Assembly: GCA_003249585.1 (NCBI GenBank)
Contig: QKIM01000381.1
Span: forward strand, 1 to 7,521
DNA: 7,521 nucleotides
From: Deltaproteobacteria bacterium
GTDB taxonomy: Bacteria; Myxococcota_A; Polyangia; HGW-17
Direction of reading: 5' to 3'
Of this stretch, positions 1 through 5,673 are shown piece after piece. The position numbers and the translations under genes are program-made. Every line of letters begins with the position of its first letter. Position 1 is the first letter of the stretch. The notes under the pieces are model-generated. The model did no database searches, was not told where the DNA came from, and saw nothing but the letters and a program-made list of their open reading frames with translations.

Positions 1-127
1 AGGGCAGCTCGTCGCTTACGGTCTGGGTGGCTGTCTTCACGGGCGGCGGCTCGTATTTCCGGGGAGCCTCGGGCACATCACAGGCCGTGAATACAAAGAG
101 GAGAATGAAAAGGAATGGAAGCATCAT
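1..127 (-). CDS. Putative lipoprotein, N-terminal part only (runs off left edge)
   Basis: Reading leftward from an ATG at 127-125, with a second in-frame ATG at 124-122, the frame stays open to the window edge for 42 codons. The product begins MMLPFLFILLFVFTAC followed by Asp. This is a short hydrophobic type II signal peptide with no strong positive charge before it and a lipobox F-T-A-C, so Cys16 would be lipidated after export and cleavage. The mature start (DVPEAPRKYEPPPVKTATQT) is rich in Pro, Thr and charged residues, like the flexible linker typical of surface or periplasmic lipoproteins. The functional domain lies outside the window, so its role cannot be given. The gene is divergent from the GH13 gene, and the 158-nt gap between them probably holds promoters for both. 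No strong Shine-Dalgarno is seen before either ATG, so the exact start is uncertain. Confidence 0.75.
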   Translation of the reverse strand, partial: MMLPFLFILLFVFTACDVPEAPRKYEPPPVKTATQTVSDELP

Positions 128-190
128 ACATCTCGTCCGCTGTGCGGGAGGTTACCCTACCACAACCCGTGCGGCGATGCTACCGCCACC

Positions 191-208
191 GCCCGGAGGG
201 AACCGGGC
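191..208. repeat. Perfect 6-bp GC inverted repeat in divergent intergenic region
   Basis: GCCCGG (191-196) and CCGGGC (203-208) are perfect inverted copies separated by the 6-nt loop AGGGAA. The RNA hairpin would be stable on either strand. It lies 77 nt before the GH13 start codon and 63 nt before the leftward lipoprotein start. It could be a 5'-leader hairpin or a protein-binding site. A terminator is unlikely because no gene ends nearby and no T-tract follows directly. Confidence 0.5.
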
Positions 209-212
209 ATGG

Positions 213-262
213 GAGTTTTCACGATTAACAGTTTCATCCAGAGAGAAAATTGTTTACTATTG
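213..262 (+). promoter_or_regulatory. AT-rich probable promoter region for the GH13-led cluster
   Basis: This stretch is distinctly more AT-rich than its surroundings and lies just upstream of the first rightward gene. A loose -10-like hexamer TACTAT is at 255-260, but the hexamer 17 nt upstream (TTTCAT, 232-237) is a poor -35. TTAACA at 225-230 is a good -35 match without a well-spaced -10. The element is inferred from composition and position, and no start site can be fixed. Confidence 0.25.
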
Positions 263-273
263 CCTGCACCCGA

Positions 274-281
274 GAGGGAGG
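274..281 (+). promoter_or_regulatory. Ribosome binding site fixing the GH13 start
   Basis: GAGGGAGG ends 4 nt before the ATG at 286. It decides in favour of that start over the in-frame upstream ATG at 250, which has no comparable Shine-Dalgarno and would add 12 unrelated residues. Confidence 0.7.
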
Positions 282-285
282 AACC

Positions 286-1557
286 ATGTCCGGACCGTCC
301 ATTTACAACATCTTTCCCCCCATCGCCGGAACCACCGATCAGTGGGTCCGTTGGGCCGAGCACGCTCGCCGCATGGGTTTCGACTGGATCTATCTGAATC
401 CCATTCAGGCCCCGGGGTTCTCGGGGTCGCTGTACTCCATCAAGGACTACTACCGGGTCAACCCTGTCTTCCTGAAGACCTCCGGGGGGAGCGGCTATGA
501 AGAGGTTGAGCTCGCCTTTCGTGAGATGCGACAGCTGGGCCTCAATATCATGGTGGATCTGGTTATCAACCACACCGCCATCGATTCCCCACTGGTGAAG
601 GAACACCCCGAGTGGTACAGTCTGGACGAGGAGGGGGAGCTCCTGCACCCATCAGCCATCGACCCCGCAGATGCCCGGAACGTAACGGTCTGGGGGGATC
701 TCTACGAAATCGACAATGAAGCATCCACGGCAAGGGAGGCCCTGTGGGCCTATTGGTCGGACTTCGTCCGGCATCTGGTCCGTCTGGGAGTGCAGGGATT
801 TCGTTGTGATGCAGCGTACAAGGTCCCGGCTCCCCTCTGGGCCCGTCTCATAGAGGTGGCCCGGGAGGCGGCAGAGGGGCCGGTCCTCTTCTTCGCGGAG
901 ACACTCGGCTGCCGTCTGGAGGAGGTCGCAGAACTCGCGGAGGCAGGCTTCGATTATCTGTATAACTCTTCTAAATATTGGAATTTTGATGCTTCATGGG
1001 CGCTTGAGCAGCATGAGTCCTTCCAGCGCGTTGCTCCCTCCGTAGCCTTCCCGGAGAGCCACGACACGGAGCGTCTTTTCGTGAGCTGCGGTGGGCGCGC
1101 CCACGTAATGCAGCAGCGCATCGCCGTGACGGCGATCTTCTCTGCAGGCTTACAGGCCACTATGGGCATGGAGTACGGATGGAAGAAGCCCTGTGACGTG
1201 ATGGGGGCGACCACCACGATACAGGAAGCCCCTGGAGTTATTCTCGTTGATTATCTGCGGAATATCAATGCTATCCGTCGCGCTGTCCCCGTCTTCTCCG
1301 AGGAGGGGCATTTCGCCCCGGATCCCTTCTTCCACGGTGAGACGATCCTTCTGGAGAAGCGCTCCGGTCAGCACGCGCCGACGGCCTTCATCGTCGTCAA
1401 CAAGAACTGGGATCGGGCGCAGACGCACGCTCTGCCCGAGCCGCTCTACCTGCTGCGTCCCTTCAGGGGGACCGAATGCAGCGCGGAGCCGGTCACCGAA
1501 GTGGAGTTGGAACCCGCTGAGGTCGTCTATGGCTTTCGAGAGAGGGTGATGCTATGA
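286..1557 (+). CDS. GH13 alpha-amylase superfamily glycosidase or glucanotransferase, cytoplasmic
   Basis: This is a 423-residue (beta/alpha)8-barrel enzyme of the GH13 clan, which hydrolyses or transfers alpha-glucosidic bonds. All four signature regions are visible: region I DLVINH (residues 91-96), region II GFRCDAA with nucleophile Asp175, region III FFAET with acid/base Glu205, and region IV PESHDTER with transition-state Asp260. A C-terminal beta domain probably covers about 335-423. There is no signal peptide, so it should act in the cytoplasm, for example on glycogen or maltodextrins. The segment SPLVKEHPEWY just after region I resembles the GlgE maltosyltransferase group, but the protein is much shorter than GlgE (about 650-700 aa) and lacks its N-terminal domains, so substrate and hydrolase-versus-transferase activity are open. 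The family call is firm. Its stop overlaps the next start by ATGA. Codons 223-238 are oddly AT-ending (see findings). Confidence 0.9.
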   Translation: MSGPSIYNIFPPIAGTTDQWVRWAEHARRMGFDWIYLNPIQAPGFSGSLYSIKDYYRVNPVFLKTSGGSGYEEVELAFREMRQLGLNIMVDLVINHTAIDSPLVKEHPEWYSLDEEGELLHPSAIDPADARNVTVWGDLYEIDNEASTAREALWAYWSDFVRHLVRLGVQGFRCDAAYKVPAPLWARLIEVAREAAEGPVLFFAETLGCRLEEVAELAEAGFDYLYNSSKYWNFDASWALEQHESFQRVAPSVAFPESHDTERLFVSCGGRAHVMQQRIAVTAIFSAGLQATMGMEYGWKKPCDVMGATTTIQEAPGVILVDYLRNINAIRRAVPVFSEEGHFAPDPFFHGETILLEKRSGQHAPTAFIVVNKNWDRAQTHALPEPLYLLRPFRGTECSAEPVTEVELEPAEVVYGFRERVML

Positions 1558-1895
1558 GATTACTGTTCACCGCAGGGCTCGTGCTGGCCCTGTTCTCCTG
1601 CGACAAGTCCCAGGGTGATGACGCCGCCGGCGGGAGCGGCCGGGCAAAGGAGATCCTCAAGAAGGACTTCTGCCCGCATATGGTCGCCAAGTTCGGTGAA
1701 TGCGCCAAGGAGAGCAGCGTGAAATCGCGCTTCAACTACACCAAGCTCAAGTCGTGGCTCTACGAAGACTGCAAAAAAGCCCAGAAGAGCGATCCCGCGA
1801 GGTACCTGAAGATCCATGAGTGCATCCAAAAGGATTGCGCCGGGCTCAACAGCTGTCTCGAGACCCTTCTCGGGAAAGCAGGCGGAAAAGGCTGA
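1554..1895 (+). CDS. Small Cys-rich lipoprotein, unknown function
   Basis: This 113-residue product begins MRLLFTAGLVLALFSC followed by Asp: a positive N-terminus, a hydrophobic core and a lipobox L-F-S-C with lipidated Cys16. A short Gly/Asp/Ser linker (17-31) leads to a lysine-rich domain with six further cysteines at 40, 50, 73, 90, 95 and 101. Their even number in an exported protein suggests three disulfides and a small rigid helical fold. Asp after the lipid Cys would favour inner-membrane retention under the E. coli Lol rule, but that rule may not apply in this host. AGAGGG at 1541-1546 is a suitable ribosome site, and the ATGA overlap with the GH13 gene suggests translational coupling. 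The kinase start overlaps its last base, so the two are probably made together; a role as partner or sensor of the kinase is possible but unproven. I do not recognise the family. Confidence 0.85.
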   Translation: MRLLFTAGLVLALFSCDKSQGDDAAGGSGRAKEILKKDFCPHMVAKFGECAKESSVKSRFNYTKLKSWLYEDCKKAQKSDPARYLKIHECIQKDCAGLNSCLETLLGKAGGKG

Positions 1896-3160
1896 TGGCC
1901 GCACGATACTCCGGAAAACCGAGGATTGAGCTTCCCGATCTTGAGCCAGGGACAATGGTTGGCGAGTATCGGGTGCGCAGGCGTCTCGACGCCGGCGGGA
2001 TGGGGACGGTCTATGCGGGGATCCACCCCGTCATCGGTAAGAAGGTGGCTATAAAGCTTTTGCACCCTCATGTCGCACAGAACCCCGAGAACATTCAGCG
2101 CTTCAAGCAGGAGGCGGCCATCACCAACGCCATCGGCGATCCCGGAATCGTGGATATATTCTCCTTTGGCGAGTACCACGACGGCCGCTACTATTTCGTC
2201 ATGGAGTATCTCAAGGGGGAGCGGCTCCTGGAATTCATCAAGCGGCAGGGATCCATCAGCGGATATGCCGCGGCCCAGCTGCTGCGGATGCTCAGCCTCT
2301 CCATGGCCGCCGCGCATGACCACAACTGTGTGCATCGGGACCTGAAGGCCGAGAACGTGTTCCTGGTCCCCTCCAACGATGGGAACTGGCCACCCAGGAC
2401 AAAAATCCTCGATTTCGGGCTGGCCAAGCTCCTGTTGCCGCTTCCTGGTCAGCAGCTGCCCAGGACCAGGCAGGGGGTCACGCTTGGCACGCCCTACTAC
2501 ATGAGCCCCGAGCAGTGTCAGGGGAAGGCGGTGGACGCGCGCAGTGACATCTATGCCCTCGGCGTTCTCGGCTTCGAGATGATCGCCGGAAGCCTCCCGT
2601 TCATGGACAAGGATCCCACCGAGGTGATGCACATGCACCTCAGGGATACCCCGGTGATCCATCCCTCTCCAGGGAGGCCTCGGCTCTTTGACGAACTCCT
2701 GCTCGGATGCATGGAGAAGAATCCCGAGGACCGTCCCCAGGAAATGCGCGAGGTGACGGCGACCCTGGAGCGCATCTTCCCCTCTCTTTCGCCCAATTAT
2801 GTGAACGAGGCCATGGAGAAGGCTGAGGGGGCTTCGCTAGCCGTGGCGGCGGCCGATTCCCGGACCAGCAGCCACTACGTGGTCTCCCCTGACGTTGTGG
2901 TGGACTCTGAACCCGATGTCCCTCCCGTGGAGCCCCCTCCAGAATCGACTGTCCCCTCCGCGCCGGTCTCCACTCCCGAACCTGCCCAAATGCAGATGGA
3001 GAGCTCAGAGGCGTCCATCCCCACGGCGGTGTTCCCCCAGGAGACCCCTGTTGAGCGACCGGCCTCGCGAGAGATTCGCAGGGCCATGATTATTGCCTTT
3101 TCTCTGGGCGCGCTCGTCGGCTTCCTCGTCGGCGTCGCGGTCGGCGGAGTACTCTTCTGA
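1895..3160 (+). CDS. Hanks-type Ser/Thr protein kinase with C-terminal membrane anchor
   Basis: This 421-residue kinase has a PknB-type catalytic domain at about 25-285. Visible motifs are the P-loop LDAGGMGTVY (31-40), ATP-anchoring Lys54 in VAIKLL, probable alpha-C Glu73, catalytic loop HRDLKAEN with Asp149, DFG with metal-binding Asp173, the activation-segment end GTPYYMSPE (198-206), and DARSDIYALG (214-223). It should therefore be active, and as an RD kinase is probably switched on by activation-loop phosphorylation. The usual first P-loop Gly is Asp32. A Pro/Ser/Glu-rich linker of roughly 100 residues leads to one membrane helix at the very C-terminus (398-421) with Gly at 405, 409, 413 and 417, and no sensor domain beyond it, so the kinase domain faces the cytoplasm. 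The ATG at 1895 shares its A with the lipoprotein stop. An in-frame ATG at 1820 lies inside the lipoprotein gene and adds a non-kinase-like Arg-rich leader, so it was rejected. Substrates are unknown. Confidence 0.93.
   Translation: MAARYSGKPRIELPDLEPGTMVGEYRVRRRLDAGGMGTVYAGIHPVIGKKVAIKLLHPHVAQNPENIQRFKQEAAITNAIGDPGIVDIFSFGEYHDGRYYFVMEYLKGERLLEFIKRQGSISGYAAAQLLRMLSLSMAAAHDHNCVHRDLKAENVFLVPSNDGNWPPRTKILDFGLAKLLLPLPGQQLPRTRQGVTLGTPYYMSPEQCQGKAVDARSDIYALGVLGFEMIAGSLPFMDKDPTEVMHMHLRDTPVIHPSPGRPRLFDELLLGCMEKNPEDRPQEMREVTATLERIFPSLSPNYVNEAMEKAEGASLAVAAADSRTSSHYVVSPDVVVDSEPDVPPVEPPPESTVPSAPVSTPEPAQMQMESSEASIPTAVFPQETPVERPASREIRRAMIIAFSLGALVGFLVGVAVGGVLF
3113..3148 (+). repeat. Three 12-bp tandem units encoding the kinase glycine zipper
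   Basis: CTCGTCGGC occurs at 3113-3121 and again exactly 12 nt on at 3125-3133; a diverged copy GCGGTCGGC is at 3137-3145. Each 12-nt unit encodes four residues ending or starting on a Gly, so the repeat gives the G-x3-G spacing of the terminal membrane helix. It may have arisen by small in-frame duplication, although valine- and glycine-rich codon constraint could also produce it. Confidence 0.55.
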
Positions 3161-3163
3161 AAT

Positions 3164-3167
3164 GGAG
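3164..3167 (+). promoter_or_regulatory. Ribosome binding site choosing the UPRT-like start
   Basis: GGAG ends 6 nt before the ATG at 3174, which is ideal spacing. The alternative in-frame ATG at 3162 has its nearest GGAG (3146-3149) 12 nt away, which is long. I therefore prefer 3174, but the 4-residue difference is minor and 3162 cannot be excluded. Confidence 0.5.
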
Positions 3168-3173
3168 CGTGAA

Positions 3174-4232
3174 ATGACCAGACTCGTGATGCGGGCCATG
3201 GATCTCGACGGATATCTGCGGCCCTCCGATGTTCAGACCATCGACGCACTCAACCGGCAATACGACGAAACATCCAAAATATTCGCGAGATATGATGGGT
3301 GTGAGCCAGCCGAACGACCGGCTGTCCAGGAGCAGATGGAGGGGGCCTTCGCCGAGATGGGAGCTTCCATGCGCGCTGTTTTGGAGCAGGAGCCCAACAT
3401 CCACGTGTACTCGCTGGAGACCCCGAGCTTCATCCACGGCGAGGTGTCCAGGCTGGTAGCGAAGCTGCGGCACGTTGACACCGGTGGCCCTGAATTCGTG
3501 TACTATATCCAGCGTGCCTATGAGCTGCTGTTCAACCTGGCCTTTGGCGGGGAGCCCAAATCACGGCGCAACATCATGGTCAAGACGCCGGTCACCTATC
3601 CGGTTCAGAACTATGCCATACACAAGATCCCCCAGATCGACGACGTCACGGGGAACAGTGTCATGATCGTCATGTTGCGCGCAGCGCTGCTCCCTTCCAT
3701 GATCGTCTCCAAGGAGATCCAGGAATACAGTTCGGGCGGATACGTGACCCCCTTCGCGCTGTTCAAGATCTCCAGAGACGACTCCAAGACGGAGCGGGAC
3801 ATGGCCTATGTGCTGGATCTCGACAAGTCCTTCTTCGATCTCGATGCCCTGGACGGAAAGGACTGGTTCTTTGCCGATCCCATGAACGCCACCGGGGGGA
3901 GCATGATCTCCGTCGTGAAGTTCCTCCTGGATCAGGGGGTCAAGCCCCGAAGCGTGAAGTTCTTCAATGTTCTTTCGGTGATGAAGGGCTCCCTGCGCAT
4001 CGTGCGCGCCATTGAGAACGCCAGCGTCTATACCTTGTGGATGGATCCCGCCCTCAATGAAAAGGCCTACATCATGCCAGGCGTAGGGGACGCTGGAGAC
4101 CGGATCAACGGCCCCGACACCAAAACAGATCCAAGAAACCTCATCCAGCTTTTCTCCGATTACGGCACCCGCATAACCTCCCTGTACCGGGCGCAGGTAC
4201 GTGAGATCGAGCGGACCGTATTGGGCCGCTGA
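3174..4232 (+). CDS. Extended uracil phosphoribosyltransferase-like protein
   Basis: The C-terminal three-quarters matches the UPRT fold, which makes UMP and pyrophosphate from uracil and PRPP. Visible are a beta-strand and LRAA at 168-171 (the LRAG pyrophosphate-loop motif with Gly to Ala), the PRPP-binding motif DPMNATGGS (235-243), and the uracil-pocket segment NEKAYIMPGVGDAGDRI ending near 311. At 352 residues it is far longer than typical UPRT (about 208). There is an extra N-terminal region of about 70 charged, helix-like residues before the UPRT-like start NIHVYSLETP, insertions between LRAA and the PRPP motif, and a C-terminal tail. The family assignment is good. Whether it is a true salvage enzyme (upp), uses another base or is regulatory is open, so I give no symbol. 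It begins 13 nt after the kinase gene, is probably in the same transcript, and could be a kinase substrate. Confidence 0.8.
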   Translation: MTRLVMRAMDLDGYLRPSDVQTIDALNRQYDETSKIFARYDGCEPAERPAVQEQMEGAFAEMGASMRAVLEQEPNIHVYSLETPSFIHGEVSRLVAKLRHVDTGGPEFVYYIQRAYELLFNLAFGGEPKSRRNIMVKTPVTYPVQNYAIHKIPQIDDVTGNSVMIVMLRAALLPSMIVSKEIQEYSSGGYVTPFALFKISRDDSKTERDMAYVLDLDKSFFDLDALDGKDWFFADPMNATGGSMISVVKFLLDQGVKPRSVKFFNVLSVMKGSLRIVRAIENASVYTLWMDPALNEKAYIMPGVGDAGDRINGPDTKTDPRNLIQLFSDYGTRITSLYRAQVREIERTVLGR

Positions 4233-4249
4233 AGTGGATTGGAGGGAGC

Positions 4250-4669
4250 ATGTCCAGTTTAGTACGTTGCAGTCTTTCTCTTGAGCAGGGACTCTTTGAT
4301 CAGTTGGATCGCCTGGTGTCAAAGAGCGGGTATGAGAACAGGAGTGAATTCGTCAGGGATCTCATCCGGGAAGCGCTGGTGCAGGAGGAGTGGAAAGAGG
4401 GAGACGAAGCCCTGGGGACCTTTACCATGGTCTATGATCACCACACCCGCAACCTCAACCGGAACCTCACGGAGGTTCAGCACAAGAACCACGCACTTTT
4501 TCTGGCATCGACCCATGTCCACCTCGACGAACGGTTCTGCGCCGAGATGATCATGATGCGGGGAAACGCAACGGAAATCATTGAGGTCGCCAACAGCCTC
4601 ACCAAGCAAAAGGGTGTTCTCCACACCTCCCTCTCCATGAGCTCCACCGGGCAGAATCTTTCAAGTTGA
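4250..4669 (+). CDS. nikR: Nickel-responsive transcriptional regulator NikR
   Basis: This 139-residue product matches NikR in length and layout: an N-terminal ribbon-helix-helix DNA-binding domain (about 1-48, with the GYENRSEFVRDLIREAL helix pair) and a C-terminal ACT-like nickel-binding domain. All four high-affinity nickel ligands of the family are present with the right spacing: His78, His89, His91 and Cys97 (HVH then C six residues on). The DNA-contacting strand reads RCSLSL at 6-11, where E. coli NikR has RVTITL, so Thr-to-Ser changes fall on base-contact positions and the operator may differ. NikR tetramers bind nickel and repress nickel uptake or related genes. GGAGGG at 4241-4246 is a strong ribosome site 17 nt or less from the upstream stop. 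No nickel transporter or nickel enzyme gene is in the window, and I find no obvious NikR palindrome. Confidence 0.93.
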   Translation: MSSLVRCSLSLEQGLFDQLDRLVSKSGYENRSEFVRDLIREALVQEEWKEGDEALGTFTMVYDHHTRNLNRNLTEVQHKNHALFLASTHVHLDERFCAEMIMMRGNATEIIEVANSLTKQKGVLHTSLSMSSTGQNLSS

Positions 4670-4670
4670 T

Positions 4671-4703
4671 CAATTGCCGGGGGGCAGGGGGTTGTGTTTT
4701 TTT
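4671..4703 (+). terminator. Possible intrinsic terminator after nikR
   Basis: TTGCC (4674-4678) can pair with GGCAG (4683-4687, one wobble) around a GGGG loop. CAA (4671-4673) can extend the stem with TTG (4692-4694) across a GGGG bulge. A run of seven T begins at 4697. The stem is short and bulged, so the call is tentative, but it sits directly after the nikR stop. Confidence 0.35.
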
Positions 4704-4740
4704 CTCCGGAGATTAAATTGGACTAAACATTCTTATTCAC
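4692..4740 (+). promoter_or_regulatory. AT-rich probable promoter/leader of the gnd-pgl-zwf operon
   Basis: This AT-rich stretch stands out in a GC-rich region directly before gnd. A weak -35-like TTGTGT (4692-4697) and -10-like TAAATT (4714-4719) are 16 nt apart. CTCCGG at 4704-4709 is exactly complementary to CCGGAG at 4740-4745, which includes most of the gnd Shine-Dalgarno, so the leader could fold and cover it. Both points are inference from sequence. Confidence 0.3.
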
Positions 4741-4752
4741 CGGAGGTGAACC

Positions 4753-5673
4753 ATGACATCAAGCACGCAATGTACGGAACTGGGATTTCTCGGACTGGGG
4801 CGCATGGGCGGGAACATGGTGGAGCGCATCATGCATCATGGAGGGATCCGTGTTGTCGTCTGGAATCGTTCCCCTGAACCCGCTCAGCGGCTTGAGGGGA
4901 TGGGCGCGATCAGGGCCGAGACTCCGGAGCAAGTGGTCTCGCTGCTCAACGCACCACGCAAAGTTGTGTGGCTCATGCTCCCCGCCGGGGATGTCACCGA
5001 GGAGCATTTCACGAAAATGTGCGGTCTGCTCGGCCCCGGAGACGTCCTCATCGACGGGGCTAACTCGCACTTCAGGGATACCGTCCGTCGGCACCGTATC
5101 GCCGCAGATCTGGGAATCCGCATGCTGGATATCGGCGTCTCGGGGGGGATCATCGCCGCACAGCGTGGATATCCCCTGATGGCCGGCGGAGATCGCGAGA
5201 CCTGGGAATATGTTCTCCCGGTCATCGAGTCCTTCGGTATTGACGGAGGCTTCGCCCTGTTGGGGCCCGGAGGCGCCGGCCACTATGTGAAGATGGTCCA
5301 CAACGCCATAGAATACGGTATGATGGAGGCGATCGCTGAAGGATTCGAGCTCCTCAGGGAGGGGAGCTTCCCCGAGGTGGATCTCTCCGAGGTTGCCCAC
5401 CTTTGGAACCACGGCACCATCGTCAGTTCCTTTCTCATGGAGATGGTGGAGCAGGGGCTCGCCACCGGGGTGGACGATCTGCTCCCCCACGTCGATGACA
5501 GCGGCGAGGGGCGGTGGGCCGCGCAGGAGGCCATAGATCGAAAGGTGCCCTTCGGGGTCAACACGCTGGCGCTCCACAAACGGTTCATCTCCCAGCGTCG
5601 GGAGAACGACTACGGGCTCAAGCTCGTGGCGGCCATGCGCCGGGCTTTCGGTGGTCATGGGGTGAAGCGGTGA
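4753..5673 (+). CDS. gnd: 6-phosphogluconate dehydrogenase, decarboxylating, short form
   Basis: This enzyme oxidatively decarboxylates 6-phosphogluconate to ribulose-5-phosphate and CO2, the last oxidative step of the pentose phosphate pathway, in the cytoplasm. The N-terminal Rossmann fold shows GFLGLGRMGGNM (11-22), and VVWNRS ends the second strand: Arg39 after Asn38 favours NADP over NAD. The substrate region shows DGANSHFRDT and DIGVSGGI, then GPGGAGHYVKMVHNAIEYG with catalytic Lys180 and Glu187 (HNGIEYG in most relatives, here HNA). At 306 residues it belongs to the short (about 300 aa) class and lacks the extended C-terminal helical domain of the E. coli-type 470-residue enzyme. GGAGG at 4742-4746 lies 6 nt before the ATG. 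Its stop overlaps the pgl GTG start, so it leads a pathway operon. Confidence 0.95.
   Translation: MTSSTQCTELGFLGLGRMGGNMVERIMHHGGIRVVVWNRSPEPAQRLEGMGAIRAETPEQVVSLLNAPRKVVWLMLPAGDVTEEHFTKMCGLLGPGDVLIDGANSHFRDTVRRHRIAADLGIRMLDIGVSGGIIAAQRGYPLMAGGDRETWEYVLPVIESFGIDGGFALLGPGGAGHYVKMVHNAIEYGMMEAIAEGFELLREGSFPEVDLSEVAHLWNHGTIVSSFLMEMVEQGLATGVDDLLPHVDDSGEGRWAAQEAIDRKVPFGVNTLALHKRFISQRRENDYGLKLVAAMRRAFGGHGVKR

Noticed and set aside
209..397. 62-residue rightward frame with a GGAGG before its ATG
   Set aside because: It overlaps the GH13 start out of frame and has unlikely composition. The SD-like bases are part of the intergenic hairpin, so a leader peptide is possible but not supported.
27..500. 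157-residue rightward frame across the divergent promoter region
   Set aside because: It is antisense to the lipoprotein signal peptide at its start and out of frame with GH13 at its end; composition is Arg/His/Pro-rich as in non-coding frames.
1760..2662. 300-residue leftward open frame opposite the lipoprotein and kinase genes
   Set aside because: The opposite strand carries intact kinase motifs; this frame has no recognisable domain and spans two real genes.
3561..4322. 253-residue leftward open frame opposite the UPRT-like gene
   Set aside because: It has no motif, crosses the UPRT-nikR boundary, and both of those genes are well supported on the + strand.
4670..4752. NikR operator (GTATGA-N16-TCATAC type) upstream of gnd
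   Set aside because: I looked for paired half-sites of this kind and saw none.
4759..5658. 299-residue leftward open frame opposite gnd
   Set aside because: It mirrors a convincing gnd frame almost end to end, has no family motif, and long antisense frames are expected in GC-rich codon usage.
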